From: Lantana camara
Taxonomy: Eukaryota; Streptophyta; Magnoliopsida; Lamiales; Verbenaceae
Assembly (NCBI GenBank): GCA_037501455.1
Contig: CM074856.1
Location: forward strand, 53,473,001 to 53,537,000
DNA length: 64,000 bases
Reading direction: 5' to 3'
Shown here: positions 10,242-20,927 of the stretch, in pieces
Numbering within the stretch: the stretch's first letter is position 1
Layout: every line of letters starts with the position of its first letter
The notes under the pieces: model-generated
What the model saw: the letters and a program-made list of their open reading frames with translations, nothing else
Database searches by the model: none
Told to the model about the DNA's origin: nothing
Translations under genes and position numbers: made by a program

Positions 10242-13200
10242 TTTATCGAGATACACATCTTGGAGCAGATATCGCATTGCATCTGGTTAAAGATTACCCG
10301 GAATTGTCTGCAATGAAACTTGAAGATGGCAGTTCTGCTTTGAAAATGATCGCCCTTTATGAGACTGCCGCTGAAAAAGAAAAAGAGTTGACCCCTCTGG
10401 GACTTTGGGTTAATCTATCTGGTGAGTACTATCGCTTTTCCTAACGGCTAACGCAATTCCCATCCGCTTCATTTCAGTTTATTTTTGGGAAAGTAAGTTT
10501 GTCAAACTCAACCAATAATTATATCATAAATTGTATTTTACTAAATAATCAGTGGATTAGCTACGCAGTAGTCTTTCTAAAATAATATTTAATTTTCTGT
10601 TCTGTTTCTCCACTGATTATCTCGAGCTCATTGGAGACGGACTGACAAGCAAGCAATAGAACTTGTGAAATGCTTGTGCAAGAATATGGAATCCTTAGAT
10701 TACTGTAAAGCTTCCGCAATTTATGAAGATGCAATACTAACGGCAGCATGTTTAGGGAACCACAAGATGATAAAAGTGATAGTAGCTACATTTCCTGCAG
10801 CAATCTACACACGGGACATGTATACCAAGCAAACCATATTTCATGTGGCAGCTGAAAACCTCCACGAAAGAGTGTTCGATCTCATTGATAACAATGGAAA
10901 TTTTAAAGACCAAATTTCGAATATGAGGGATTCTTCCGGGAACACCTTCTTGCACTCGGCTGCAAGATTATCCACTCCGCGGAAGCTCAATCTAGTTAAT
11001 GGTGCAGCTCTCCAAATGCAGTATGAAATATCATGGTTCAAGGTACGTATGCAACTAGATCTGTTTGAGCCATTAATCATGTCTTTAGCCTTTACCCCAC
11101 ACACATACATACGTTTATATATACATACATAGTAGCTTTTCAACGGGCAAAGGATACCATTCATTTTATCCGTGACACCAAAATTTAAATTAGAAATTGG
11201 TATAACGCATATAACCTTTCTTTTGCCCAATTAAATTCTTAGCACAATATATGAAATAGTTTCAAAAAAAAAAAAAAAAAAAGAGCATAATATATGAAAT
11301 TATTATGAAAAAAGCCTTTACAGTTTAATTTATTTAATTAATTAATAACTTGTAACACCGCATCTAGATGCGCATGCTACAACATACAAGTTTCCAGTAA
11401 ACAAAATATAAATATTTACTCTGTATTTCTATTACATATTTTAAGTAATTAATTTTATGGTTCTACTTATCTCACAAACATCGGTAAGATTTTTTTCTTC
11501 ACAAGCAATTAATATGTTCTTTTTTCTTACATATAATTCTCTCTTAAATATTGATTTATATAAAAAGTAAAACTCTAATTATTAATATTATCATAAAAAC
11601 TTTAATAATTTGAAAATTTTAATAATATAAAACAATGACTAGGAAAATAGAAACACCAAATTTCCTAGGAAAAAATTCAAAGTAAATCAAAATTTTACAA
11701 GAATTCACCGCATAGTTAAAAGTACATCAAGAATTTCACTGTAAAATCAACTAAATCAAAAATTTACACCAAGAACTCAACAAAATTAAAAATAAATATA
11801 ATCACTCACTCTCTTTTACTTTTTTTTCTTTCAATTTTCTTTTTTCTCTTAAAAATCGTTTTGTGTGAATAGGTATTTATAATATAAATATCATTTTTCT
11901 TTTCCATACAAGGTGTTACTTGTATAATATTGTGCTTTGTTAGTAATTGATAAAATTACTTTTCTAATTGGTCAACAAAGAAGAATTGAGAAAATTAAAT
12001 AGTAAAACCAAAAATTTTAAAACACGGGATCAATTCTCAATTTAGATTAATTAGTCAAATATTATATTATAGAAAACTTAATAATTAATCTTAATGCTGA
12101 AAAATTGTTCTGTATCGAAAACTCATTGTTACGGAAAGTAAGAATATAATTTTCCTTACTTGTCTTACTTTGTTATAAAATTGAAAATAATTTATCAAAT
12201 AAATTCAACATAAAAACTGTTGAGTATAAAAGAGGAGAGAGGGGAGACGAGGAGATATAGAAATGAGAAATGAGAAATAACATAAAACAAAGGGAGGAGG
12301 GAGAAGAGGGAAAATTATATTTGCTTATTTATAAATTAAAGACTTAAGTTATATTTTCTTACATTTAATGTAATAGACTTGTTCTTTTAATTGGTTGAAT
12401 TCGAACAAATCGGATTTGAAATACAATTTTCCAAGACATTAACTCTCTTAGACGTCATAAACAAGTTGCATTTTTTTAGCATCATATCTTACACTAGTGA
12501 AACATCCGGGTTGTTAAAACAGATCATTGAAAAGATTGTTCAACCTAATTTGAGAGAAGCGGCAAACAACGCTGGAAAAACTCCGTGGATGGTTTTCACC
12601 AAGGAACATGCAAGTTTGAAAGCAGAAGCAGAAAAGTGGATAAAAGATACAGCCAATGCCTGCATAATTGTGGCAGCATTGATTGCCACAGTTTCATTTG
12701 CTGCAGCTATTACTGTACCTGGTGGGAATGAGAGCAACACCGGCCACCCTTTACTTTCTAAAAAAAATGCCTTCAAAAAATTTTTCCATTTAAACATGTT
12801 GTACTTCGCAACATCCATAACTTCTCTATTTTTTTTTCATATCCTCCATCACTTCGCGCTGTGCAGAGCAAGATTTTTGTAAGAATTTGACATCATATTA
12901 TGGGTGTATTATTCTTGGAGGGATACCAAATTCCTTGGTAGGAATCCATAGAATAAAGTCCATGATATGTTGAATGAATCGGAAGCAATTTATTGCTGGA
13001 TATTCATTTGAATTCGAAATAAGGCTGGTACAGGCTAGTTCCAGACAGTTACAAAATGTAAATTGTGTAACATTAATGGGCTAATATCAGGTCAAAAACG
13101 TTCCAGACGCTTTGTAACCTTATTTTCAGCATTATGACTGTCTTAATTGTAAGGTTTATGGCCCTCCATAAACCAGGTAATTAATGGCTATTGATGTCAT

Positions 13201-14419
13201 GGTTTCTCCCCTATAAATACAAAGTTCCAGACCACAGAAATGAGAGAAGAATTGAGGAAACAAGTGGTGATTTAGGATAGCAATAGAGAGTCTAGATAAC
13301 TTTCTGGTTTGGTGCTGATAAGCACACTTTGTTGCAAAATTACACGCACTGGTATTTGAGAGTATTGTGATAAAACATCTTTCCAGCACAAAAACACACG
13401 GTTTCTAAAGTACCAGCAAGACACCACTATCTCTCATAAGAGCCCTGGTTAGTAGTCGAAGTGAGATTCTCCTGAGATCGTGCGTATCTGTGATTCGGAA
13501 ATCTTTAGACTGTGTTATCCTAGAAGGAGCTTAGTAGCAACCCACCGCACCGGTAGTGGGGCGAATACTTCTTTAAGGCAAGCCGGCTTTTGCCGTCGAT
13601 TCAGTCACAACAAATGATAAGTTTCCTCATTTACATGTTCTGGTACATTACTAGTATTTATCCTCATAAGAGTCTGCACTCTTCTGGAACTTATACTATG
13701 TCAGATCTGTGTACTGGTACTTTCATTGATACATATCGAATATGCATGTTGTTGGTATTCATGTCTTGATTTATATGTTCCAAATAGCTTCTGGTACTTA
13801 CGTTTCAAACCATGTATCTATGTTACACATCATATGTATATTGTGGTACCTACTCTATGGTTAATATCTTCTCTGGTACCTATGCTGATTATGATCTATT
13901 ATACTTGGGAAGTTGTACTCTTATGAATCTAGACAATGATGGGAATGAATGTGTTGAACCTACTGGCTGAAGAACTCATTAATTTGGATCTACATATTAT
14001 TGGTACTTATATTGGTATGTTTCAACATGATTCTCGTACTTATGATTTGAATCACTCATCCACGTTGTACATCGTATGTATATTGCAAAGCCTAATTATT
14101 CATCATTCATCATGTTTTATAATTTGGCACTACCGCAAGTTGTTTTTCCAACAATTTTCTTATTTCTGTGCCAATGTTACTAACTTTGAACTTTACTTTG
14201 CTATTCTTATCGGTGATTTGGTTGTTGGCGGCCTTCAATCTCGCTGCTTATCTGCTAGGTAGTCAGGAAAAAATGGTGGGCGTTCAAGAATTGGTGCTTC
14301 TTTGTATTCTCCCAATATTAGCATTTATGTATCTACATATCCCCCTTCTTAAGAGCAGATTTCAAGATTTCAATTCAAACTATCGGAGACAAAAGAAGGA
14401 TATTCAGGCTTGGAATTAG
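10242..14419 (+). pseudogene. Ankyrin-repeat/PGG-domain (ITN1/ACD6-type) gene fragment, copy 1
   Basis: Four exon pieces read in order. 10242-10421 follows an AG, ends at GT, and encodes ADIALHLVKDYPEL. About 10627-11042 has ankyrin motifs FHVAAENLHERVFDLI and GNTFLHSAARL and ends AAG|GTACGT. 12523 to about 12877 opens IIEKIVQP and carries the PGG domain with KWIKDTANACIIVAALIA and AAAITVPGG. About 14150-14419 has the last membrane segments, FLSVIWLLAAFNLAAYLLG, and a TAG stop. This family comprises plant plasma-membrane proteins of stress and defence signalling. The N-terminal ankyrins are missing. A one-base slip in the T run near 12829-12837 shifts the frame before SITSRCAEQDF, and a probable solo LTR separates the last two pieces. 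Intron 2 is 1480 bp of AT-rich sequence. Confidence 0.8.
12968..13612. mobile_element. Probable solo LTR, ~645 bp, inside the ankyrin gene, copy 1
   Basis: It starts TGTTGAATGAATCGG and ends AGTCACAACA, giving TGTTG/CAACA ends. ATGATA precedes the start (12962-12967) and recurs one base after the end (13614-13619), close to a target-site duplication but with one extra A. A CTATAAATAC promoter motif sits near 13211, and the CCGGCTTTTGCCGTCGATTC segment near the end looks like the 3' part of plant LTRs. The sequence from 13620 to 14150 has many CTGGTACTTAT-like words and no recognisable gene. Confidence 0.55.
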
Positions 14420-14426
14420 TGTGAAC

Positions 14427-17049
14427 TAGGCCTGGAAATGGGCGGATATTATCCGGGCCGAACTCCAGACCCAATAATTACCCATTATTTATGGTTGGGC
14501 CCAGATCCTACCCAAACCCAACATATACCCAATGGGTCTGAACCCACTCTATTTGGGCCTGGATCTGGGTCTACCCAATCAATTATTATTATTATAATAT
14601 ATGTTGACCCATTTTTGTCTAGTTTCATCCGTTTTTCGACCTGTTCAATATATTTTGGGTCCGTTTCATCTATTTTTGGAATCGTTTGACCAATTTTGAT
14701 CCCGTTTCACTCGTTTTTTATCCACTCGACCTATTTTGGACTCGTTCAACCCGTTTTGGGCCCGTTTCACTCGTTTTTCGACCCGTTCTACTTATTTTGA
14801 ACCCACTTGACTCGTTTTGGACTCGTTTCACCCGTTTTTAATCTGTTCAACCTATTTTAGACTCGTTCGACCCTTTTTCGGCCCGTTTTACCCGTTTTTT
14901 GATTCGTTCGACCTATTTTGGACCCATTTCACCTGTTTTTTGATTTGTTTGACCTATTTTGGTCTCACTCGACCCCTTTTGGACCCATTTCACCCATTTT
15001 TTGACTCGTTTGACCCATTTTGGGCCTGTTTCATTTGTTTTTTGATTGATTTGACCTTTTTTGAACTCATTTAACCCGTTTCACCCGTTTTCCAATTCGT
15101 TCGATCTAATTTGGACTCGTTTCACCAATTTTGGGCATGTTTCACCCATTGTTCAATATGTTTGACCCGTTTTGGGCCAGTTTTACCAGTTCTTCGACTC
15201 GTTTGACCTATTTTGGACTCATTTGACCCATTTTTGTCCCGTTTCACCCCGTATTGCCAGTTCGACCTATTTTGGACTCATTTATTTTTTTTTTGACTCG
15301 TTTTATCTATTTTTTGAGTTGTTCAACTAATTTTAGACTCATTTGACCTATTTTGGACCCGTTTCACCCATTTTTCAATTCGTTCTACCTATTTTGAACT
15401 CGTTCAATTTTTTGACCCATTTGTCCCCATTTTAGATCCATGTGACCCATTTGGACCGTTTTACCCATTTTGGATCCATTTGGAATCAATTTAACCCATT
15501 TAACCCAATTTAGATCTATTTGACCCATTTGGACTGTTTTACCCGGTTGGATCCATTTGGACCGTTTTACCCATTTTGGATCCATTTGATCCAAATGGAT
15601 CTACTTGACCCATTTGAATCCATTTAACCCATTAGGGATCTATTTGACCCATTTGGAATCAATTTAAACTGTTTAACCTAATTTAGATCCATTTAGCCCA
15701 TTTCGACTGTTTTACCCGGTTGGATCCATTTGGACCATTTTACCCATTTTGGATCCATTTGATCCAAATGGACCTACTTGACCCATTTGGATCCGTTTGA
15801 CTCATTTTGAATCCATTTTACCCATTTTGGATTAACTTGAGCCATTTGGATCCGTTTGACCCATTTTAAATCCATTTAACCCATTCGGAATCAATTTAAC
15901 CCGTTTAACTCATTTTAGATTCATTTGACCCATTTGAATTGTTTTACACAGTTGGATCTATTTGGACCGTTTTACCAATTTTGGGTCCGTTTGATCAATC
16001 AATTTGACCCATTTTTTATCCATTTGAACTGTTTTACCCAGTTGGGTCAATTTGGACAGTTTTATCCATTTTGGATCTATTTGACCCACTTAATCCAGTT
16101 AAACCCATTTTGGATCTGTTTGACCCATTTGGATCCATTAAACCCAAAATGGGTCGAATGGGTCCAAAATATATCGAATAGGTCGAACGAGTTAAAAACT
16201 ATTAAATGGGTCGAAAATAGGTTGAACGGGTCAAAAAATAATTTAAATGGGTCAAAAATAGGTAAAACGGGTCGAAAAATAGTTATAATGGGTCTCAAAT
16301 AGGTCGAAAGGGTTCAAAACAGTTAAAATAGGTCTAAAATAGATTGAATGAGTAAAAACGGTTAAAAATATCTAAAATAGGTTGAATGGGTCGAAAAACG
16401 GTCGAAATGGGTCTAAAATAGGTCGAACAGGTCGAAAAAAGGTTAAAATGGGTCTAAAATGGGTTGAACAAGTAAAAAACGGTTGAAAATGGTCCAAAAT
16501 AAGTCGAATAGGTCCAAAAACGATCGAAATGGGTCTAAAATAGGTCGAACGGGTCAAAAAACTGTTAAAATGGGTCTATAATGGGTTGAACAAGTCAAAA
16601 ACGGTTGAAAATGGTCCAAAATAAGTCGAATAGGTCAAAAAACAGTTAAAATAGGTCGAGCAGGCTAAAAAATGGTTAAATAAGTCTGAAATATGTCGAA
16701 CGGGTCGAAAAAAGGTTAAAATGAGTCTAAAATAGGTCGAATGGGTCGAAAAACGATTGAAACGGGTACGTAATGTGTTAGAATAGTTCAAAAACAGGTC
16801 AAACGCTTCAAAAACGAGTGAAATTGGTACAAAATATGCCGAAAATGAATAAAATGAGTTAAATGGATTCAAAATAAGATAAATGGGTCAAAAATTGAGA
16901 ATGGTAAATTTATGATAGAATTTGGGTAGTACATGGGTAAATGGGTATTGGGTATAATTTGGGTTTGGGTAGAGTCTCATACCCATTAAAAGAATAAATT
17001 GGATTTGGGTCTGGGCCTGAGTCTGGGTAAAATATTTGGGTCTGGCCTG
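14427..17049. repeat. 2.6 kb foldback element of degenerate GACCC(A/G)TTTT repeats, copy 1
   Basis: The left arm (14600-16140) repeats words such as TTGACCCATTTTGGACCCGT dozens of times. From about 16141 the same words appear reverse-complemented (AAAATGGGTC, AATAGGTCGAAC) to about 16870. The outer flanks are also inverted: TACCCAAACCCAA..TATACCCAAT near 14513 matches the complement of the stretch near 16950, and AGGCC(T/A)G stands at both ends. It begins 8 bp after the ankyrin stop codon. No clear target-site duplication was found. Open frames on both strands here (Phe/Pro/Asp-rich) are repeat artefacts. A transcript could form a kilobase-scale hairpin. Confidence 0.8.
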
Positions 17050-17064
17050 TTTCACCCTCTTTTG

Positions 17065-18549
17065 TACAACATTCTTTTAATCACGCATTTCTAACGTTTC
17101 ACTGGACAAAGCATTCTTTTAATCACGCATTTCTAACGTTTCACTGGACAAAGTCTTCTTTGAATCACGCATTCTTAACGTTTCACTGAACAAAACATTC
17201 TTTTAATTACGCATTTCTAATGTTTCACTGGACAAAGTCTTCTTTTAATTACGCATTTCTAATATTTCACTGGACAAAGTCTTCTTTTAATCACGCATTC
17301 TTAACGTTTCACTGGACAAAACATTCTTTTAATTACGCATTTCTAATGTTTCACTGGACAAAGTCTTCTTTTAATCACGCATTCTTAACGTTTCACTGCA
17401 CAAAGTCTTCGTTTAATCACGCATTTCTAACGTTTCACTGGACAAAGCATTCTTTTAATCACGCATTTCTAACGTTTCACTGGACAAAGTCTTCTTTTAA
17501 TCACGCATTCTTAACGTTTCACTGGACAAAGCATTCTTTTAATTCTGCATTTCTAATGTTTCACTGGACAAAGTCTTCTTTTAATCACGCATTCTTAACG
17601 TTTCACTGGACAAAGCATTCTTTTAATTCTGCATTTCTAATGTTTCACTGGACAAAGTCTTCTTTTCATCACGCATTCTTAACGTTTCACTGGACAAACA
17701 ATTCTTTTAATTACGCATTTCTAATGTTTCACTGGACAAAGTCTTCTTTTAATTACGCATTCTAATTTTTCACTGGACAAAGTTTTCTTTTAATCACGCA
17801 TTCTTAACGTTTCACTGGACAAAGCATTCTTTTAATTACGCATTTCTAATGTTTCACTGGACCAAGTCTTCTTTTAATCACACATTCTTAACGTTTCACT
17901 GGACAAAGCATTCTTTTAATTACGCATTTCTAACGTTTCACTGGACAAAGTCTTCTTTTAATTACGCATTTTTAATGTTTCACTGGACAAAGTCTTCGCA
18001 TTCTTTTAATTACGCATTTCTAATGTTTCACTGGACCAAGTCTTCTTTTAATCACACATTCTTAACGTTTCACTGGACAAAGCATTCTTTTAATTACGCA
18101 TTTCTAACGTTTCACTGGACAAAGTCTTCTTTTAATTACGCATTTTTAATGTTTCACTGGACAAAGTCTTCTTTTAATCACGCATTCTAACGTTTCACTG
18201 GACAAAGCATTCTTTTAATCACGCATTTCTAGCGTTTCACTGGACAAAGTATTCTTTTAATCACGCATTCTTAACGTTTCACTGGACAAAGTATTCGTTT
18301 AATCACGCATTTCTAATGTTTCATTGCATTAAGCATTCTTTTAATCACACATTTCTAACGTTTCACTGGACAAAGTATTCTTTTAATCACACATTTCTAA
18401 CGTTTCACTGGACAAAATCTTCTTTTAATCACGCATTTCTAACGTTTCACTGGACAAAGTCTTCTTTTAATCACGCATTTCTAACAAAGTCTTCTTTTAA
18501 TCACGTATTTTTAACGTTTCACTGGACAAAGCATTCTTAACGTTTCCAT
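17065..18549. repeat. 42-bp minisatellite, about 35 units, copy 1
   Basis: The array is built from a 42-bp unit, approximately CATTCTTTTAATCACGCATT then TCTAACGTTTCACTGGACAAAG. Two unit types (AAAGCATTC and AAAGTCTTC joins) partly alternate, giving an 84-bp higher-order period. A few units are shortened, for example near 18000 and 18485. Because 42 is divisible by three, one plus-strand frame stays open over 181, 113 and 74 codons as a 14-residue repeat (FHWTKSSFNHAFLT). No promoter or start context suggests real coding. Confidence 0.95.
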
Positions 18550-18710
18550 TAGATCAAATTGAGAAAACAGCATCAAGCAATTTATCGACGTAGTTTCAAA
18601 CAAATAGAAACAATCATAAAAGGGTGTATACGATTAAACCAACAAATAAAATTCCTTAAAAAAGAGTGAATAAAATCAATCCTCAACTCCAGAACACGCA
18701 GTGGATCTGA

Positions 18711-19189
18711 TCAATCCTCAACCTCAGAACGAATAGTGGCCAAGCATGAACCATCAGCGTAGGGGTTATATCTTCTCTTCCTGACACAGAATGAGATTAC
18801 TGACCAGAAATTAATAAATATAGTGTTAATACAGAAACGAATAAATTAGAAATCCCATACCTTCTCTTCGATGCTTGCTTCCCACCTAAATAGGCAGGAG
18901 GCCAAATCGCCCTCATCTTAACAATGTTAAGTTTGACAAGTTCATGCAGTTGGATCATAGTTGGAATCTGCCCGTCGCGTCGCAAACTAACCCATAAACC
19001 TTTTTTATGGGGTGCGCGGTATTGTACTACGTAAGCATCAGAGTTGAAGTCTGACCATTCTTCACCAATTTGCGCGTGAATCTCTTGCACTGACGCACTC
19101 CGCGGAATTGAAAATACCGTAATTTCGCCATTAAACCAATAACTTCCTAGGATTTGCTTGTCTTGAGCTTCGTCACCGGCCAACGCCAT
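18711..19189 (-). CDS. Small two-exon gene, possible MULE-associated N-terminal (PB1-like) domain protein, copy 1
   Basis: Exon 1 is 19189-18861 and starts MALAGDEAQDKQ; exon 2 is 18780-18711. The 80-bp intron has GT (GTATGG) and AG (TGTGTCAG) borders, and splicing keeps the frame. The 132-residue protein has a compact N-terminal part (SYWFNGEITVFSIPRSASV, then EWSDFNSDAYVVQYRAP), a basic joint KRRKRR across the splice, and the end SEVED. The N-terminal part resembles the leader domains of plant Mutator-like transposase proteins, a weak assignment from memory. An upstream in-frame ATG at 19249 would add 20 hydrophobic residues and seems less likely. CCG-rich sequence at 19380-19480 could be its 5' leader. 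It is the only probably intact gene in the unit. Confidence 0.55.
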
Positions 19190-20927
19190 CTTCAGAATAC
19201 CAATTTGAAGTATCAGTTTGCAAAGTATCAATAATTCGAGTCGATACAAATTATCAGTAAATTATACTGTCTATTTCACATAATTAACATTCAAATAACA
19301 CCAGGAATACATTCAATTAACATTCACACGCTGAGAATACCTTATGGCAGTACAGGAACTAGGGCACGATAACTAAATCGACTCCCGTTGCCGCCGCTTG
19401 TTAAGATCCTGCTGTCTTAGTTGCCGTTGCCGCCGCCTACCTTTATCCTACTGTTGTCGCGGTTAGATCTTGTTGCCGACGAAGTGGAAATGTGGTTGCA
19501 GATTATGAGATGAATCTTTCCTAAAATGGGAATCCATTTTTTCGGCGAGGGGAAAAAAGGGGCCAAAAAAAAAAAAAAAAAAACAAGAAAAAGTGGGGGC
19601 AAAATAGACTTTTCAGGGTCATGGGGGGTTTAGAAAAAATAACTTGTGCATTGGTAACCTAAAATATACATTTTCCAAACTAGGGGGTTTAAGATAACTT
19701 TTGAGGATATTTGGTCCTTTTAAATAACTCCCCCTATTTTATTTAACTCAAAACTAGAAAAAATTTACCTGAATAACTCAACCAGTCCAACACCAAAATT
19801 ATCCAACTTGCTAGTGGGACCCACACTCTCTCCCTCTCCCCGCTCCTGACACGAGCAACCCCTTTTCTTCTTTTTCTTTCCTTTTCCTTTTCTTTCTCCA
19901 TTTCGGCGGTCGCCTCCTATCACTGGCGACTCACCGCACGGCCAGCCCTCGCTCCCGACTCCTCACTCTCTTCCGGCGACCCTTTCCCTACCGAGATCCA
20001 CTGTACCAGACCACCTAAGTCCCTCCGTCACCGGTCATTATCACCGCCGACAACCCCAGCTCCAGCAAGCTTCCTCACCATTCACCCCTAACCGATCCAT
20101 CTCCGGCATCTCTTCCACTAACCACCATCGCTGCCGAAGTCCAGCTACTCCACCACTCTTCCACGCGCCACCACAGTCAACCATTCAGCCGCCGGCAACC
20201 TCAGATTCGGCTCCTCAACCTTGCCAAATTCAGTGTCGTTCAGCGGATCTCGAGAATCCCTCATTCATTCCCATTTAAGCATTTCTTAATTGTAAGCTAA
20301 TTTCAAAAAACCCCTTTCCATTTCTCCATACATATTTCATTGTCTGTACTTAGATGTTAAATTTTATCAATTGTAAATAAATAAGGGTGTTTCCGATTTC
20401 CGAATGAATTCATTTAGTTGAACTTTGTAAATTATTAACTAATGGATTAGAATCTTTGTGTTAATTAGTCAGAACTGTTGTTAATCTTTTTGTAATGTTT
20501 TAGAATCAAATGGGATGTATTTTGGATTTTTAAACCAATGAGATCTTTATTATGACCTTTTAGGATCCAATGGGATGTGTTTTGGATATTTTAAACAGAT
20601 AGATCTTTATTGCAATGGTTTGAATTTAATGGGACTAAAATTATAATTTTCCCTGACTAATAGTATCGAGATTAGAAAAGCAATTAAATAAAATAACTAT
20701 AAAAAACATTTCAAATTAGAAAAATATTCAGAGAAACATTCAAGTAAAGAAACGGTTATTTGTATAAATAAATGGAACTTTTAAACATAAGTAATAGTCC
20801 AAAACTCTGTAATATATTTAACAAATAAGAAGAAATATATAAAAAGTTTAGGTAGAAGGCTAGAGAACTATATAAAGAACTATGTAAATTGAATATAATT
20901 CATTCCTTCTCTTGTTTGATCTTCTTT
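19190..20927. other. Gene-poor stretch with a CT-rich, CCGGCGA-rich leader-like segment, copy 1
   Basis: 19190-19800 holds the probable leader of the minus-strand gene, a poly(A) run near 19566 and AT-rich sequence. About 19820-20290 is suddenly C-rich (TCTCCCTCTCCCCGCTCC, TTCCGGCGACC, CCGCCGGCAACC) and is followed by TTGTAAGC, a plausible splice donor. That is the look of a plant 5' untranslated exon reading rightwards. The 3' part of any such gene is missing: 20291-20922 is AT-rich and ends at the solo LTR. No coding sequence is supported. Confidence 0.4.

Noticed and set aside
10841..11230. Minus-strand 129-codon frame over the ankyrin exon
   Set aside because: It is the shadow of an exon with clear ankyrin motifs and splice borders on the plus strand.
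14438..16872. Several 60-125 codon open frames on both strands
   Set aside because: They are products of the degenerate foldback repeats, with Phe/Pro/Asp or Trp/Lys-rich compositions in every frame and no start context.
17220..18540. Three frames of 181, 113 and 74 codons as a repeat protein
   Set aside because: They follow from a 42-bp period; shortened units break the frame and no promoter or gene structure is visible.
17065..18549. Regular repeats resembling a CRISPR array
   Set aside because: Units are contiguous without unique spacers, and the genome is plant nuclear DNA.
19820..20290. Coding exon in the C-rich segment
   Set aside because: No long open frame; composition fits an untranslated leader.
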